The notes under the pieces: model-generated
Database searches by the model: none
Seen by the model: only the letters and a program-made list of their open reading frames with translations
What the model was told of the DNA's origin: nothing
In this document: positions 27,186 to 36,108 of the stretch, piece by piece
Layout: each line of letters opens with the position of its first letter
Numbering within the stretch: position 1 is the stretch's first letter
Made by a program: the position numbers and the translations under genes
Source of the DNA: an uncultured Prevotella sp.
GTDB taxonomy: Bacteria > Bacteroidota > Bacteroidia > Bacteroidales > Bacteroidaceae
DNA: 64,000 nt
Assembly: GCA_900550365.1 (NCBI GenBank)
Contig: URRR01000013.1
Location: 4,606 to 68,605 of the forward strand
Reading direction: 5' to 3'

Positions 27186-28979
27186 ATGAAAAAGACACTG
27201 ATCATATTGCTTGCCCTTCTGCCAGTCAGCATGTGGGCAGCAACGGACTATATCGCCAACGTCTACGGCCGCGACTGCCAGTCGCTCAACGGCAAATGGG
27301 CCTCTATCGTAGACCTGTATGACGCCGGCGTGAAGGCGGAAATATACAAAAACAAGACTGCTGAGAAGCCCGAAGAGTTTTATGAATACTCGTTTGAGGG
27401 CGGCCTGCGCCTGAATGTGCCCGGCGACTGGAACTCTCAGTTGCCCGAGCTGAAATATTATGAGGGCACGGTATGGTATGCCCGCCACTTCAACGTGCGG
27501 CCACAGCAGGGCAAACGTCGCTTCATTTACTTCTGTGGAGTGAGCTACCGGTGCAACATTTACCTGAACGGTGAGAAGATAGGCAGCCATGAAGGCTCGT
27601 TTACTCCCTTCCAGGTAGAGGTGACCGGACGGCTCAGGGACGGCGACAACCTGCTTGTGCTTGAGGTGAACAACCGCCGGCAGAAAGACGCTATACCGGC
27701 AATGTCGTTTGACTGGTGGAACTATGGCGGAATAACCCGTGACGTCATGCTCGTCACTCTGCCCGAAACCTACATCAGTGACTACTTCATCCGTCTTGAC
27801 AAGCACCGCCCTGACCTTATCCATATAGACGCCGAGCTGTCTGAGCCGGTGCCCGGACGGCAGATAAAGGTAGACATACCGCAGCTGCGCCGTGACGTTA
27901 CGCTTACCACCGACGCCGCCGGCAAGGCATATGCGGCCGTCAAGGTGCGCGGCCTAAGGCGCTGGAGCCCTGACGACCCGTGGCTGTATGACGTCAGGCT
28001 GACGGCCGACGGCGACACCGTGACCGACGAGATAGGCTTCCGCAACATAGAGGTGCGCGGCACAGAGGTGCTGCTCAACGGCCGCCCGGTGTTCCTCCGC
28101 AGCGTCTCTTTCCACGAAGAGATACCCCAGCGCATGGGCCGTGCCTGCACGGCGGGCGACGCGATGATGCTGCTCTCGGAAGCTCAGGCCCTTGGAGTGA
28201 ACATGGTACGCCTGGCGCATTATCAGCAGAACGAGTACATCGTGAGGCAGGCTGAGCGCATGGGCATAATGCTCTGGCAGGAGATACCCGTTTGGCAGGC
28301 CATCGACTTCGCCAATGCGGAGACTCTGGAGAAGGCCTCACGCATGCTGAGCGAGACGATAATGCGCGACCGCAACCGCTGCGCCGACTGCTTCTGGGGC
28401 ATCGCCAACGAGACCCAGAACACGCCAGAGCGCAACCGCTTTCTCGCCAGTCTGCTGCAGACCGGCAAGGATCTTGACACCACGAGGCTGTTTGTGGCGG
28501 CGTTTGACCTGGCTTATTTCGACAAGAAAGAAGACAAGTTCGTGATGCACGACGACTTTTATCCTAACCTTGACGTCGTGGCAATCAACAAATATATGGG
28601 CTGGTATGCCCCCTGGCCTAAAGACCCGGCAGACATACGCTGGGAAGTGGCTACGGACAAGCCCTTGTTTATCTCTGAGTTCGGCTGCGAGGCTCTCTAC
28701 GGGCAGCACAGCGACGGGCTCATGGCGAGCAGCTGGAGCGAGGAGTATCAGGCCCGGCTGTTCCGTGACAACCTGCGAATGTTTGAAAACATACCCAACC
28801 TTTGCGGCGTGTCGCCGTGGGTATTGTTCGACTTCCGCAGTCCTACACGCATGCACCCGACCAATCAGGACGGCTGGAACCGCAAGGGACTGGTGTCTGA
28901 CCAGGGGCAGCGCAAGCAGGCATGGTACATCATGCACGACTATTATGAGGCCAAGAAAAACGCGGACAAGAACCGTTGA
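27186..28979 (+). CDS. GH2 beta-glucuronidase-like enzyme, 597 aa
   Basis: A signal peptide (TLIILLALLPVSMWA) precedes the usual GH2 order: sugar-binding jelly roll (about 30-195), immunoglobulin-like domain (about 195-290) and TIM barrel. The acid/base is Glu409 (GIANETQN) and the nucleophile Glu498 (FISEFGCEA). NRKG at 565-568 matches the Asn-x-Lys motif with which beta-glucuronidases hold the sugar carboxylate, and INKYMGWY also fits that group. I therefore favour beta-glucuronidase over beta-galactosidase. It is the third gene of a tightly packed trio. Confidence 0.85.
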   Translation: MKKTLIILLALLPVSMWAATDYIANVYGRDCQSLNGKWASIVDLYDAGVKAEIYKNKTAEKPEEFYEYSFEGGLRLNVPGDWNSQLPELKYYEGTVWYARHFNVRPQQGKRRFIYFCGVSYRCNIYLNGEKIGSHEGSFTPFQVEVTGRLRDGDNLLVLEVNNRRQKDAIPAMSFDWWNYGGITRDVMLVTLPETYISDYFIRLDKHRPDLIHIDAELSEPVPGRQIKVDIPQLRRDVTLTTDAAGKAYAAVKVRGLRRWSPDDPWLYDVRLTADGDTVTDEIGFRNIEVRGTEVLLNGRPVFLRSVSFHEEIPQRMGRACTAGDAMMLLSEAQALGVNMVRLAHYQQNEYIVRQAERMGIMLWQEIPVWQAIDFANAETLEKASRMLSETIMRDRNRCADCFWGIANETQNTPERNRFLASLLQTGKDLDTTRLFVAAFDLAYFDKKEDKFVMHDDFYPNLDVVAINKYMGWYAPWPKDPADIRWEVATDKPLFISEFGCEALYGQHSDGLMASSWSEEYQARLFRDNLRMFENIPNLCGVSPWVLFDFRSPTRMHPTNQDGWNRKGLVSDQGQRKQAWYIMHDYYEAKKNADKNR

Positions 28980-29028
28980 ATACTGTCTGCGGCGGCCCGC
29001 CTTGCGACAGTGCACGGCAAGTCGGTTT

Positions 29029-29113
29029 GTAAAAGACGGCATATTGCACTGCAAAAGACGGCAAAACGCAGCGTAAAAGACGGCATATTGCAAGCTGATT
29101 TGCCGTCTTTTGG
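29029..29113. repeat. Dispersed hairpin repeat, locus D
   Basis: Four units of the AAAAGACGGC family (AAAAGACGGCATATTGCA, AAAAGACGGCAAAACGC and variants), ending in the complement GCCGTCTTTTGG. They are followed by the tail TTGATAATCAATGAGTTAC at 29132-29150. The block separates the GH2 gene from the DUF4886-GH3 gene. Confidence 0.8.
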
Positions 29114-29247
29114 AAGCCGGAATGTATAGTCTTGATAATCAATGAGTTACAAACTGGTAGATAAACGATGTCCGTTTGCCTTGCCGCAGGCTGTTTCATG
29201 AGTCATCTTAAATCTTTTCATAATCGCGAAAACAATCAAATACCTGT

Positions 29248-32232
29248 ATGAAGAATAACAGACTAATATTGCTGTTGCTGCTTGTGCTGACGCTGCTGTC
29301 GGCACCGGTCTCGGCCGCCGGTAAGATACTGAAGGTGCTGGCCATAGGCAACAGCTTCTCAGAGGACGCCGTAGAGCAGAACCTCACTGAGCTTGCCGCC
29401 GCCGACGGCAGGCAGATGATAGTGGCCAACATGTACATCGGCGGCTGCCCTTTGATCCGTCATTGGGACAACGCGTCGCACGACCGCGCCGCTTACCGCT
29501 ACCGTAAGACCGGGCTCGACGGCGTTCGCCGCCAGACTGACGGCATGAGCATCAGCCGTGCGCTGGCCGACGAGCAGTGGGACTACATCAGTCTGCAGCA
29601 GGCCAGCGGCCAGTCGGGGCTTCAGGATACCTACGAGCCTTACCTCACAGAGCTGATAGCGTACATAAAGAAGCTGTCTCCGGAGAGCGAGATAGTGTGG
29701 CATCAGACATGGGCTTACGCCTCAACGTCTAACCATGCGGCCTTTCCTTCATATGGAAACGACCAGATGAGGATGTACAGAGAGATTGTGGCCGCGGCGC
29801 AGAAAGCCGTGAACGACCATGGCATAAAGACCGTGATACCCTCGGGAACGGCCGTGCAGAACGCGCGCACGACGTTTATCGGCGACAACATGAACCGTGA
29901 CGGCTATCATCTGCAGCTGACTTACGGCCGCTATACGGCCGCCTGCACGTGGTATGAAGTGCTGTCAGGCCACAGCGTGATAGGCAACAGCTATCATCCA
30001 GAAGGCATGAATGCCGACCTCGTGCGTGCTGCCCAGACATCGGCTCACGCCGCCGTTGAGCATCCGTGGAGCGTCACCTGCCTTGACAGCCTGCGCCCTG
30101 CCGCGCCGCTTTATAAGGACGCCTCGGTGCCCGTGGCAGTACGTGCGGAGGACCTGCTGTCGCGTATGACTTTGCATGAGAAGGTGATGCAGATGGTGCA
30201 ATACACCCTCGGAACCAACAATATAGAGAACAACAAGGGCGTGGAGGTGAAGAACATCCCGGCCGAAACCGGCTCGCTGATATACTTCGGCACTGACCCT
30301 GAGCTGCGTAACCGCATGCAGCGTCACGCCATGGAGAACAGCCGGCTGGGCATACCGATATTGTTCGGCCACGATGTGATACACGGTTTCCGCACGGTTT
30401 TCCCCATTCCGCTCGCCCAGGCCTGCAGTTTCAATCCTCATCTGGCGCGTCTCTCGTGCCGTGTTGCCGCCCAGGAGGCGCGCATGTCAGGTGTCGACTG
30501 GACCTTCTCGCCGATGATAGACGTGGCTCATGACCCCCGCTGGGGGCGCGTTGCCGAGGGATACGGCGAGGATCCTTATCTTAACGGCGTGTTCGGAGCC
30601 GCCGCCGTGAGGGGATATCAGGGCAAGAGCCTTGCCGACAGCCTGTCAATAGCGGCCTGCCTGAAGCATTATGTGGCCTACGGAGCATCCGAGGCCGGGC
30701 GTGATTACGTATATACCGAGGTGTCGCGGCAGACACTCTGGGACACATATCTGCCCCCTTACCGCAAGGCTTTGGAGGCAAGACCGGCCACGGTGATGAG
30801 CTCTTTCAACAATTTTAGCGGCCGTCCGGTCACTGCCAGCAGGTTTCTTCTTACGGATATACTGAAAAGACAGCTCGGGTTCAGCGGCTTTATCGTGTCT
30901 GACTGGGCGGCTGTAGAGCAGCTCATGGCACAGGGAGCGGCGCGCGACTTGAAGCGTGCCGGCGAACTGGCGGTCAACGCCGGGCTTGACATGGACATGA
31001 TGTCTCACTCTTACGACAAGTATCTTGCGCAGTCAGTTGCCGAAGGAAAGGTTGACACCGCTGCCGTTGACGATGCCGTAAGGCGCATTCTGAAAGTGAA
31101 ATTTGACCTCGGTCTGTTTGAGAATCCTTACACTCCAGATGTCAAAGACGACTCCCGCTTCCTGCGTCCGGAAAGCCGCCGTATAGCCGAACAGCTTTCT
31201 GAGGAGACCATGGTGCTGCTTAAGAACGAAGACAACACGCTCCCGCTGCGCACGCAGAAGCGCATCCTGCTTACCGGTCCGCTTGCAGATGCCCGGAAAG
31301 ACATGCTCGGCTGCTGGTTCGGACATGGCGAGGAGAGCGACGTGACGTCAATTCTTGATGCCATGAAAGCGGAATTTGACGGCAAGGCTGAGATTGATTA
31401 TGTCGGCGGTTGTGGCTTTGAGGGAGATGATGAGAGCGGTTTCCGCGATGCGCTTAAGGCCGCGAAGAAGGCCGATGTGATAGTAGCGTGCCTTGGAGAG
31501 AAGTCTAAATGGAGCGGAGAGAACACTTCGAGAGCAAGCATAGAGCTGCCTGACGTGCAGATACGCTTCCTCGAAGCCCTGCACAATACAGGCAAACCGG
31601 TGGTGCTCGTGCTGTCAAACGGCCGCCCGTTGCAGCTCAACCGCATGGTGCCTTTTGCCGATGCGATAGTAGAGATGTGGCAGCCGGGCGTGGCCGGAGG
31701 CACTCCTCTGGCCGGAATACTGTCCGGACGGGTAAATCCTTCGGGCAAACTTGCCATAACGTTCCCCTACGTTACGGGGCAGATACCTATTTATTATAAC
31801 CGCCGTCCGAGTGCGCGTCATCATCAAGGGTTCTACCATGACGTGCAGAGCGAGCCCATGTATGAGTTCGGTTACGGGTTAAGCTATACCACGTTTGAGT
31901 ACGACGAGCCTGTATTGTCAAGCAGAAAAGTGGCCAGGAACGGCCGTTTCAGTGTGGATGTGACCGTCAGGAATACCGGCGGCGTTGACGGCAAGGAGGC
32001 TGTTCTGGGCTTTGTCAGATGTCCGTATGCCGAACTTACGCGCCCTGTCAAGGAGCTGCGGTTCTTCACAAAGAAAGAGATTAAGGCCGGTGAGGCCGTC
32101 ACCTGTCATTTCGACCTTAACGTCAGGCGCGACCTCGGGTTTGTCAACGACAAGGGAGAGACCGTGGTTGAGCCCGGCGAATACCAGATCATGATAGGCG
32201 GTAAGACTGTAACATTGGAAATAACAGAATGA
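29248..32232 (+). CDS. DUF4886-GH3 fusion, 994 aa
   Basis: A signal peptide (LILLLLLVLTLLSAPVSA) precedes two parts. Residues 27-270 are a DUF4886 domain, which resembles SGNH esterases (LAIGNSFSEDAVEQNL with Ser36, IGGCPLIRHW, YISLQQASGQSG, RDGYHLQ with Asp218 and His221). Residues 295-994 are a full GH3 enzyme: EKVMQMVQYTLG, GHDVIHGFRTVFPIP, DPRWGRVAEGYGEDPYL, KHYVAYGASEAGRDY, nucleophile Asp552 in GFIVSDW, then the C-terminal sandwich and fibronectin-III-like domain. Known GH3 members are mostly beta-glucosidases or beta-xylosidases. The fusion suggests de-esterification coupled to glycosidic cleavage, which is inference. Confidence 0.85.
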   Translation: MKNNRLILLLLLVLTLLSAPVSAAGKILKVLAIGNSFSEDAVEQNLTELAAADGRQMIVANMYIGGCPLIRHWDNASHDRAAYRYRKTGLDGVRRQTDGMSISRALADEQWDYISLQQASGQSGLQDTYEPYLTELIAYIKKLSPESEIVWHQTWAYASTSNHAAFPSYGNDQMRMYREIVAAAQKAVNDHGIKTVIPSGTAVQNARTTFIGDNMNRDGYHLQLTYGRYTAACTWYEVLSGHSVIGNSYHPEGMNADLVRAAQTSAHAAVEHPWSVTCLDSLRPAAPLYKDASVPVAVRAEDLLSRMTLHEKVMQMVQYTLGTNNIENNKGVEVKNIPAETGSLIYFGTDPELRNRMQRHAMENSRLGIPILFGHDVIHGFRTVFPIPLAQACSFNPHLARLSCRVAAQEARMSGVDWTFSPMIDVAHDPRWGRVAEGYGEDPYLNGVFGAAAVRGYQGKSLADSLSIAACLKHYVAYGASEAGRDYVYTEVSRQTLWDTYLPPYRKALEARPATVMSSFNNFSGRPVTASRFLLTDILKRQLGFSGFIVSDWAAVEQLMAQGAARDLKRAGELAVNAGLDMDMMSHSYDKYLAQSVAEGKVDTAAVDDAVRRILKVKFDLGLFENPYTPDVKDDSRFLRPESRRIAEQLSEETMVLLKNEDNTLPLRTQKRILLTGPLADARKDMLGCWFGHGEESDVTSILDAMKAEFDGKAEIDYVGGCGFEGDDESGFRDALKAAKKADVIVACLGEKSKWSGENTSRASIELPDVQIRFLEALHNTGKPVVLVLSNGRPLQLNRMVPFADAIVEMWQPGVAGGTPLAGILSGRVNPSGKLAITFPYVTGQIPIYYNRRPSARHHQGFYHDVQSEPMYEFGYGLSYTTFEYDEPVLSSRKVARNGRFSVDVTVRNTGGVDGKEAVLGFVRCPYAELTRPVKELRFFTKKEIKAGEAVTCHFDLNVRRDLGFVNDKGETVVEPGEYQIMIGGKTVTLEITE

Positions 32233-32237
32233 AATAA

Positions 32238-34694
32238 ATGAAAAACATCAAGTTACTTTTGGTCACCGGAGCCGTTGCCGTAGCAGCAATAGCGGCTCAG
32301 GCGCAGACGGTGACACCTGAGATAGAGAAGAGGGCGGCCGACATCGTGGCCCAAATGACCCTTGAGGAGAAAGTTTCTTACCTGTCGGGAGCAACATCGT
32401 TCTCGCTCCGTGAGATACCGAGAGTCGGCATTCCTACAGTGTTGTTGGCCGACGGTCCCGTGGGCTTACGCAACCATGCGCCGCACAGCACGCTGTATCC
32501 GGCATCAATGTTAAGCGCGGCAACGTGGAACAGAGACCTGCTTTACCGCCTCGGACGATCGCTCGGCGATGACGCAAGGGCACGAGGCGTAGGCATACTG
32601 CTCGGTCCCGGCGTGAACATTTACCGCTCTCCGCTGTGCGGCCGCAACTATGAATACTTCGGTGAAGACCCTTATCTGACCGGCGAGGCTGCCCTGGCCT
32701 ATATCAAGGGAGTGCAGTCGCGTGGCGTGATAGCCACGATAAAGCACTTCGCAGGCAACAACCAGGAGTGGAGCAGGCACCATGTAAGCTCAGAAATTGA
32801 CGAGCGCACGCTGTTCGAGATATACTTTCCGGCGTTTCATAAGGCCGTGACCAAAGGCAACGTGGGCGCGGTAATGGACAGCTACAACCTGCTTAACGGA
32901 GTGCATTCTACCGAGAATGCCTGGCTGAACAAGGAGGTGCTGCGCAGGCGATGGGGCTTCAACGGCATCATAGTGTCCGACTGGACGTCGGTATATTCAA
33001 CTATTGCGGCGGCCAACAACGGGCTTGACCTGGAGATGCCGAAGGGCAAGAACTTCACGATAGACAAGATAAAGGCCGCTATCGAGGCCGGAACCATAGA
33101 CGAGCGGACGATCGACGAGAAGGTGAAACATGTCCTGCAGACGGTTATGGCCTTCGGTATCTTTGACCGGGAACAGAAAGAAAGCAGTCTGCCTCTTGAC
33201 AATCCGAAGTCTGCCGAGACAGCTCTTGAGCTGGCACGAGAGGGCATCGTGATGCTGAAAAATGACGGCAACATACTTCCTTTGCGTGGAACGGTGGCGC
33301 TTGTAGGCCCTAATGCCACCGTAATAACTTCCGGCGGAGGCAGCGGCAACGTTGTTCCGTTCAGCTCAACGCCGGTAAGCAAGGCTCTGGCCGGCATGAA
33401 GCCAAAGACAATAATGCTTACTGACGACGTCATTTATGAAGACATTTCAGACAGAGTGTACACCGACTCGACGATGAGCAGCCGCGGATTTAAGGGCGAA
33501 TACTTCAAGAATAAAGAACTGAAGGGCACGCCCGACGTTACGCGTACTGACAAGTCGGTAGACTTTGACTGGCAGTACGGTGCTCCGATGGACGGCTTCC
33601 CCGAGGACAAGTTCTCTGCCCGGTGGAGCGGATGCTACACTCCGGAGGCCGACGAGACGCTGAAACTGTATATCGGAGGCGACGACGGCTACCGCATAAA
33701 GGTAAACGGCAAGACCATAGCGGGCGACTGGGGCAACCACTCTTATTCTTTCCGCGAGATTGCTTTAAACCTAAAGGGAGGCCAGCGGAACGACATCGTG
33801 GTAGAGTATTTTGACAACATATCGTCCGCCAACATAAAAGTAAGCCTGAAAAGGCTCAATGAAGATAAGCTGGAGAAAGGCGTCAGAAAGGCTGACAACG
33901 TAGTATATTGCGCCGGTTTCAACAGCAGTATCGAGGGCGAAGGCTTTGACCGCCCGTTCAGTCTGCCGCAGTATCAGTGCGAGATGATAGAGCGTCTGGC
34001 CGGCATCAACGGCAACATGGTGGTAGTTGTCAATGCAGGAGGCGGCATAGCCTTCAAGCCTTGGATAGACAAAGTCAAGGGAGTGCTCATGGCCTGGTAT
34101 CCCGGACAGGAGGGAGGACAGGCCGTTGCCGAGATATTGCGCGGCAAGCTGTCGCCCAGCGGCAAGCTGCCCATATCAATAGAGGAGCGTGCCGAGGACA
34201 ACCCCTGCTATGAAAACTATCACGAGAACATGCAGGGGCGCGAGCTGCGCTCGGTTGAATACCGTGAGGGAGTGTTCGTTGGATACCGCGGATACGACAA
34301 GACCGGCGTGAAACCGCTGTTTCCGTTCGGCTTCGGACTGTCTTACTCGACGTTTGAATACTCAGGACTTGAGCTTGAGAAGACGGGCGACTGCGAGGTG
34401 AAAGTGTCGTTTAACGTGAAGAATACGGGACGCATGGAAGCCAAGGAAGTGGCCGAGGTGTATGTGTCTGACCCGCAGAGCCGTGTGAAGCGGCCGCTGA
34501 AAGAGCTGAAAGGCTTTGAGAAAGTGTCGCTGCGTCCGGGCGAGACGCGCCGCGTGGAGCTTACTCTTGACCGTGAGGCCTTCGCTTATTATGACGTGAT
34601 GGAGGAACGTTTCGTTGTAGAGCCGGGCACGTTTACCGTCTTAGTGGGCGGCAGTTCGGCCGACCTTCCTCTCCGCAAGGACATCGAACTGTGA
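32238..34694 (+). CDS. GH3 glycosidase with PA14 insertion, 818 aa
   Basis: A signal peptide (LLLVTGAVAVAAIAAQAQ) is followed by GH3 N-terminal barrel landmarks VLLADGPVGLR, GPGVNIYRSPLCGRNYEYFGEDP, IKHFAGNNQE and nucleophile Asp248 in GIIVSDW. A PA14 domain is inserted in the second GH3 domain (about 410-545: FKGEYFKNKELKG, RWSGCYTPEADETLKLYIGGDDGYR split within the region, GDWGNHSY). The protein ends in a fibronectin-III-like domain. This layout is known from beta-glucosidases. It starts five bases after the previous stop and has partly different active-site surroundings, so the pair probably share out linkages of one glycan. Confidence 0.9.
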   Translation: MKNIKLLLVTGAVAVAAIAAQAQTVTPEIEKRAADIVAQMTLEEKVSYLSGATSFSLREIPRVGIPTVLLADGPVGLRNHAPHSTLYPASMLSAATWNRDLLYRLGRSLGDDARARGVGILLGPGVNIYRSPLCGRNYEYFGEDPYLTGEAALAYIKGVQSRGVIATIKHFAGNNQEWSRHHVSSEIDERTLFEIYFPAFHKAVTKGNVGAVMDSYNLLNGVHSTENAWLNKEVLRRRWGFNGIIVSDWTSVYSTIAAANNGLDLEMPKGKNFTIDKIKAAIEAGTIDERTIDEKVKHVLQTVMAFGIFDREQKESSLPLDNPKSAETALELAREGIVMLKNDGNILPLRGTVALVGPNATVITSGGGSGNVVPFSSTPVSKALAGMKPKTIMLTDDVIYEDISDRVYTDSTMSSRGFKGEYFKNKELKGTPDVTRTDKSVDFDWQYGAPMDGFPEDKFSARWSGCYTPEADETLKLYIGGDDGYRIKVNGKTIAGDWGNHSYSFREIALNLKGGQRNDIVVEYFDNISSANIKVSLKRLNEDKLEKGVRKADNVVYCAGFNSSIEGEGFDRPFSLPQYQCEMIERLAGINGNMVVVVNAGGGIAFKPWIDKVKGVLMAWYPGQEGGQAVAEILRGKLSPSGKLPISIEERAEDNPCYENYHENMQGRELRSVEYREGVFVGYRGYDKTGVKPLFPFGFGLSYSTFEYSGLELEKTGDCEVKVSFNVKNTGRMEAKEVAEVYVSDPQSRVKRPLKELKGFEKVSLRPGETRRVELTLDREAFAYYDVMEERFVVEPGTFTVLVGGSSADLPLRKDIEL

Positions 34695-34830
34695 CCTGCC
34701 ATGAAAAGGCGGGCTGAAAATCGTAACTTTTTAGCTCACTTTTAATTACGACATAGATACCAGACGTTATTTTATAATACAGATTGTAACTTGCGCGGCG
34801 GTCTTTTCTTACGATGTAATATGCCGCATA

Positions 34831-34901
34831 TTGCATTGTAAAAGACCGTCAAACGCATCGCAAAAGACGGCAAAACGCAACCCGTTTTGCCGTCTTTTGC
34901 A
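34831..34901. repeat. Dispersed hairpin repeat, locus E
   Basis: One AAAGACCGTCAAACGC unit is followed by an inverted repeat at 34860-34900 with 18-base arms (GCAAAAGACGGCAAAACG and its complement) and a 5-base loop. The layout matches locus B. Confidence 0.8.
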
Positions 34902-35053
34902 TTTCTGCCGGTAATGAGCCTGCATGACAGGCGGCATAAGCGGCATGTACTTTTCATGTCCGGCTATGGATTATTGCGCAGTGCTTCGTTTACATCAGGT
35001 GATATAATGTGAAAAACATAGCCGCCGCCAGACCGTGGAAAAATATTTTTATG

Positions 35054-35061
35054 TACCTTTG
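35054..35061 (+). promoter_or_regulatory. -7 element for proC
   Basis: TAccTTTG followed by C fits the consensus and lies 92 bases before the proC start. The -33 region is weak (CGTGG near 35034). Confidence 0.5.
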
Positions 35062-35152
35062 CTAACGTAAAGACAGGATAAGTCTCGGCCAAAACAAGGT
35101 CACGGACGCAGTTCCAACTTGTACGCCGAAGGGTTTAATAACATTATATAAT

Positions 35153-35938
35153 ATGAAGATTGCAGTGATTGGCGCCGGCGCAATGGGCGGCGCAATGGTT
35201 GAGGGCTGGGTGAGGAGCGGCCGTGTCAGTGCGGCTGATGTTACCGTTACCGCAGCTCATAAGCAGACGTTAGAGCGGTATGTGCCGCTGGGTGTAGGCG
35301 CTACTACGGACAATGCTGAGGCCGCGCGGAAGGCGGATATTGTAGTGGTGGCGGTGAAGCCGTGGCTGGTAGAGCAGGTTTTGAGCGAGATAAAGCCCGT
35401 AATTGACCCTTCGCGGCACATCATTGTGTCGGTGGCGGCCGGTGTTCCGGGCGACAGTCTGAAAGCCATGCTCGCCGGAGAGAACGGCACTTTGCCCCGT
35501 GTTTTTATCGCAATACCTAACATCGCGATGTCTGTAGGCTGCTCAATGACGTTCATTGTGCCCGTCAATGCCGGTGATGATGATACGCAGAAGATAGAAT
35601 CCCTGTTTAATCTGGCTGGAACGTCGCTCATTGTAGACGAGAGTCACCTCGGCGCAGGCACCGCCCTGGCCTCCTGCGGCATAGCTTACGCCATGCGTTA
35701 CGTCAGGGCTTCAATGGAAGGCGGCGTGCAGCTCGGCTTCAAGGCAGACGTTTCGCGCGACATAGTGCTGCAGACCGTCAAGGGAGCAGTGGCTCTGCTG
35801 CAGGCCGGCGGCGGTCATCCCGAGGCTGAGATAGACAAGGTTACCACGCCGGGAGGCCTCACCATACGCGGCCTTAACGCCATGGAGCGTGCCGGATTCA
35901 CCAATGCCGTGATACGCGGACTGGTCGGGGATAAGTAA
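35153..35938 (+). CDS. proC: Pyrroline-5-carboxylate reductase, 261 aa
   Basis: The Rossmann motif AVIGAGAMGGAMVEG opens the protein, DIVVVAVKPW follows near residue 65, and the C-terminal dimerisation domain has the family signature around GAVALLQAGGGHPEAEIDKVTTPGGLTIRGLNAME (split within the region). It catalyses the last step of proline synthesis, reducing pyrroline-5-carboxylate with NAD(P)H. Length is normal. The two earlier enzymes, proB and proA, lie about 4 kb downstream. The end of the gene runs into a short GTGAAGAATCC-type repeat fragment. Confidence 0.95.
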   Translation: MKIAVIGAGAMGGAMVEGWVRSGRVSAADVTVTAAHKQTLERYVPLGVGATTDNAEAARKADIVVVAVKPWLVEQVLSEIKPVIDPSRHIIVSVAAGVPGDSLKAMLAGENGTLPRVFIAIPNIAMSVGCSMTFIVPVNAGDDDTQKIESLFNLAGTSLIVDESHLGAGTALASCGIAYAMRYVRASMEGGVQLGFKADVSRDIVLQTVKGAVALLQAGGGHPEAEIDKVTTPGGLTIRGLNAMERAGFTNAVIRGLVGDK

Positions 35939-36108
35939 AAAGTTAAAACTGAAGAATCCAGGTGTTATGAGGAATGAGCATTCTTTTTCGGATTGCAAAT
36001 CCTGATACTCGATTCCGGCGGATTGCAAATCCGCCGGAACAGACGTTGGTTGAAACGTAAACTGAAACAACAGGGCATTGAACCCGTGAGTGCCACTCAC
36101 GGGTTCAA
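35937..36108. repeat. Cluster of palindromes and a repeat fragment at the Fic gene start
   Basis: A fragment of the GTGAAGAATCC family (35937-35962) is followed by GGATTGCAAATCC (35990-36002). Next come two perfect palindromes: 36013-36039 (12-base arms TTCCGGCGGATT, loop GCA) and 36078-36108 (14-base arms TTGAACCCGTGAGT, loop GCC). The last one lies in the Fic reading frame. Both have three-base loops. Confidence 0.8.

Larger units (their letters stand above)
34695..35152. other. Intergenic region between the PUL and proC
   Basis: 458 bases without a gene. Hairpin repeat locus E occupies 34831-34901 and could end the GH3 transcript. A good -7 element lies at 35054-35061. The first 130 bases and the part around 34905-35050 show nothing I can name. 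Confidence 0.6.

Noticed and set aside
25395..27824. Long antisense frames opposite the GH36 and GH2 genes
   Set aside because: GC-rich third positions make open complementary frames common here. The plus-strand genes have catalytic motifs and signal peptides.
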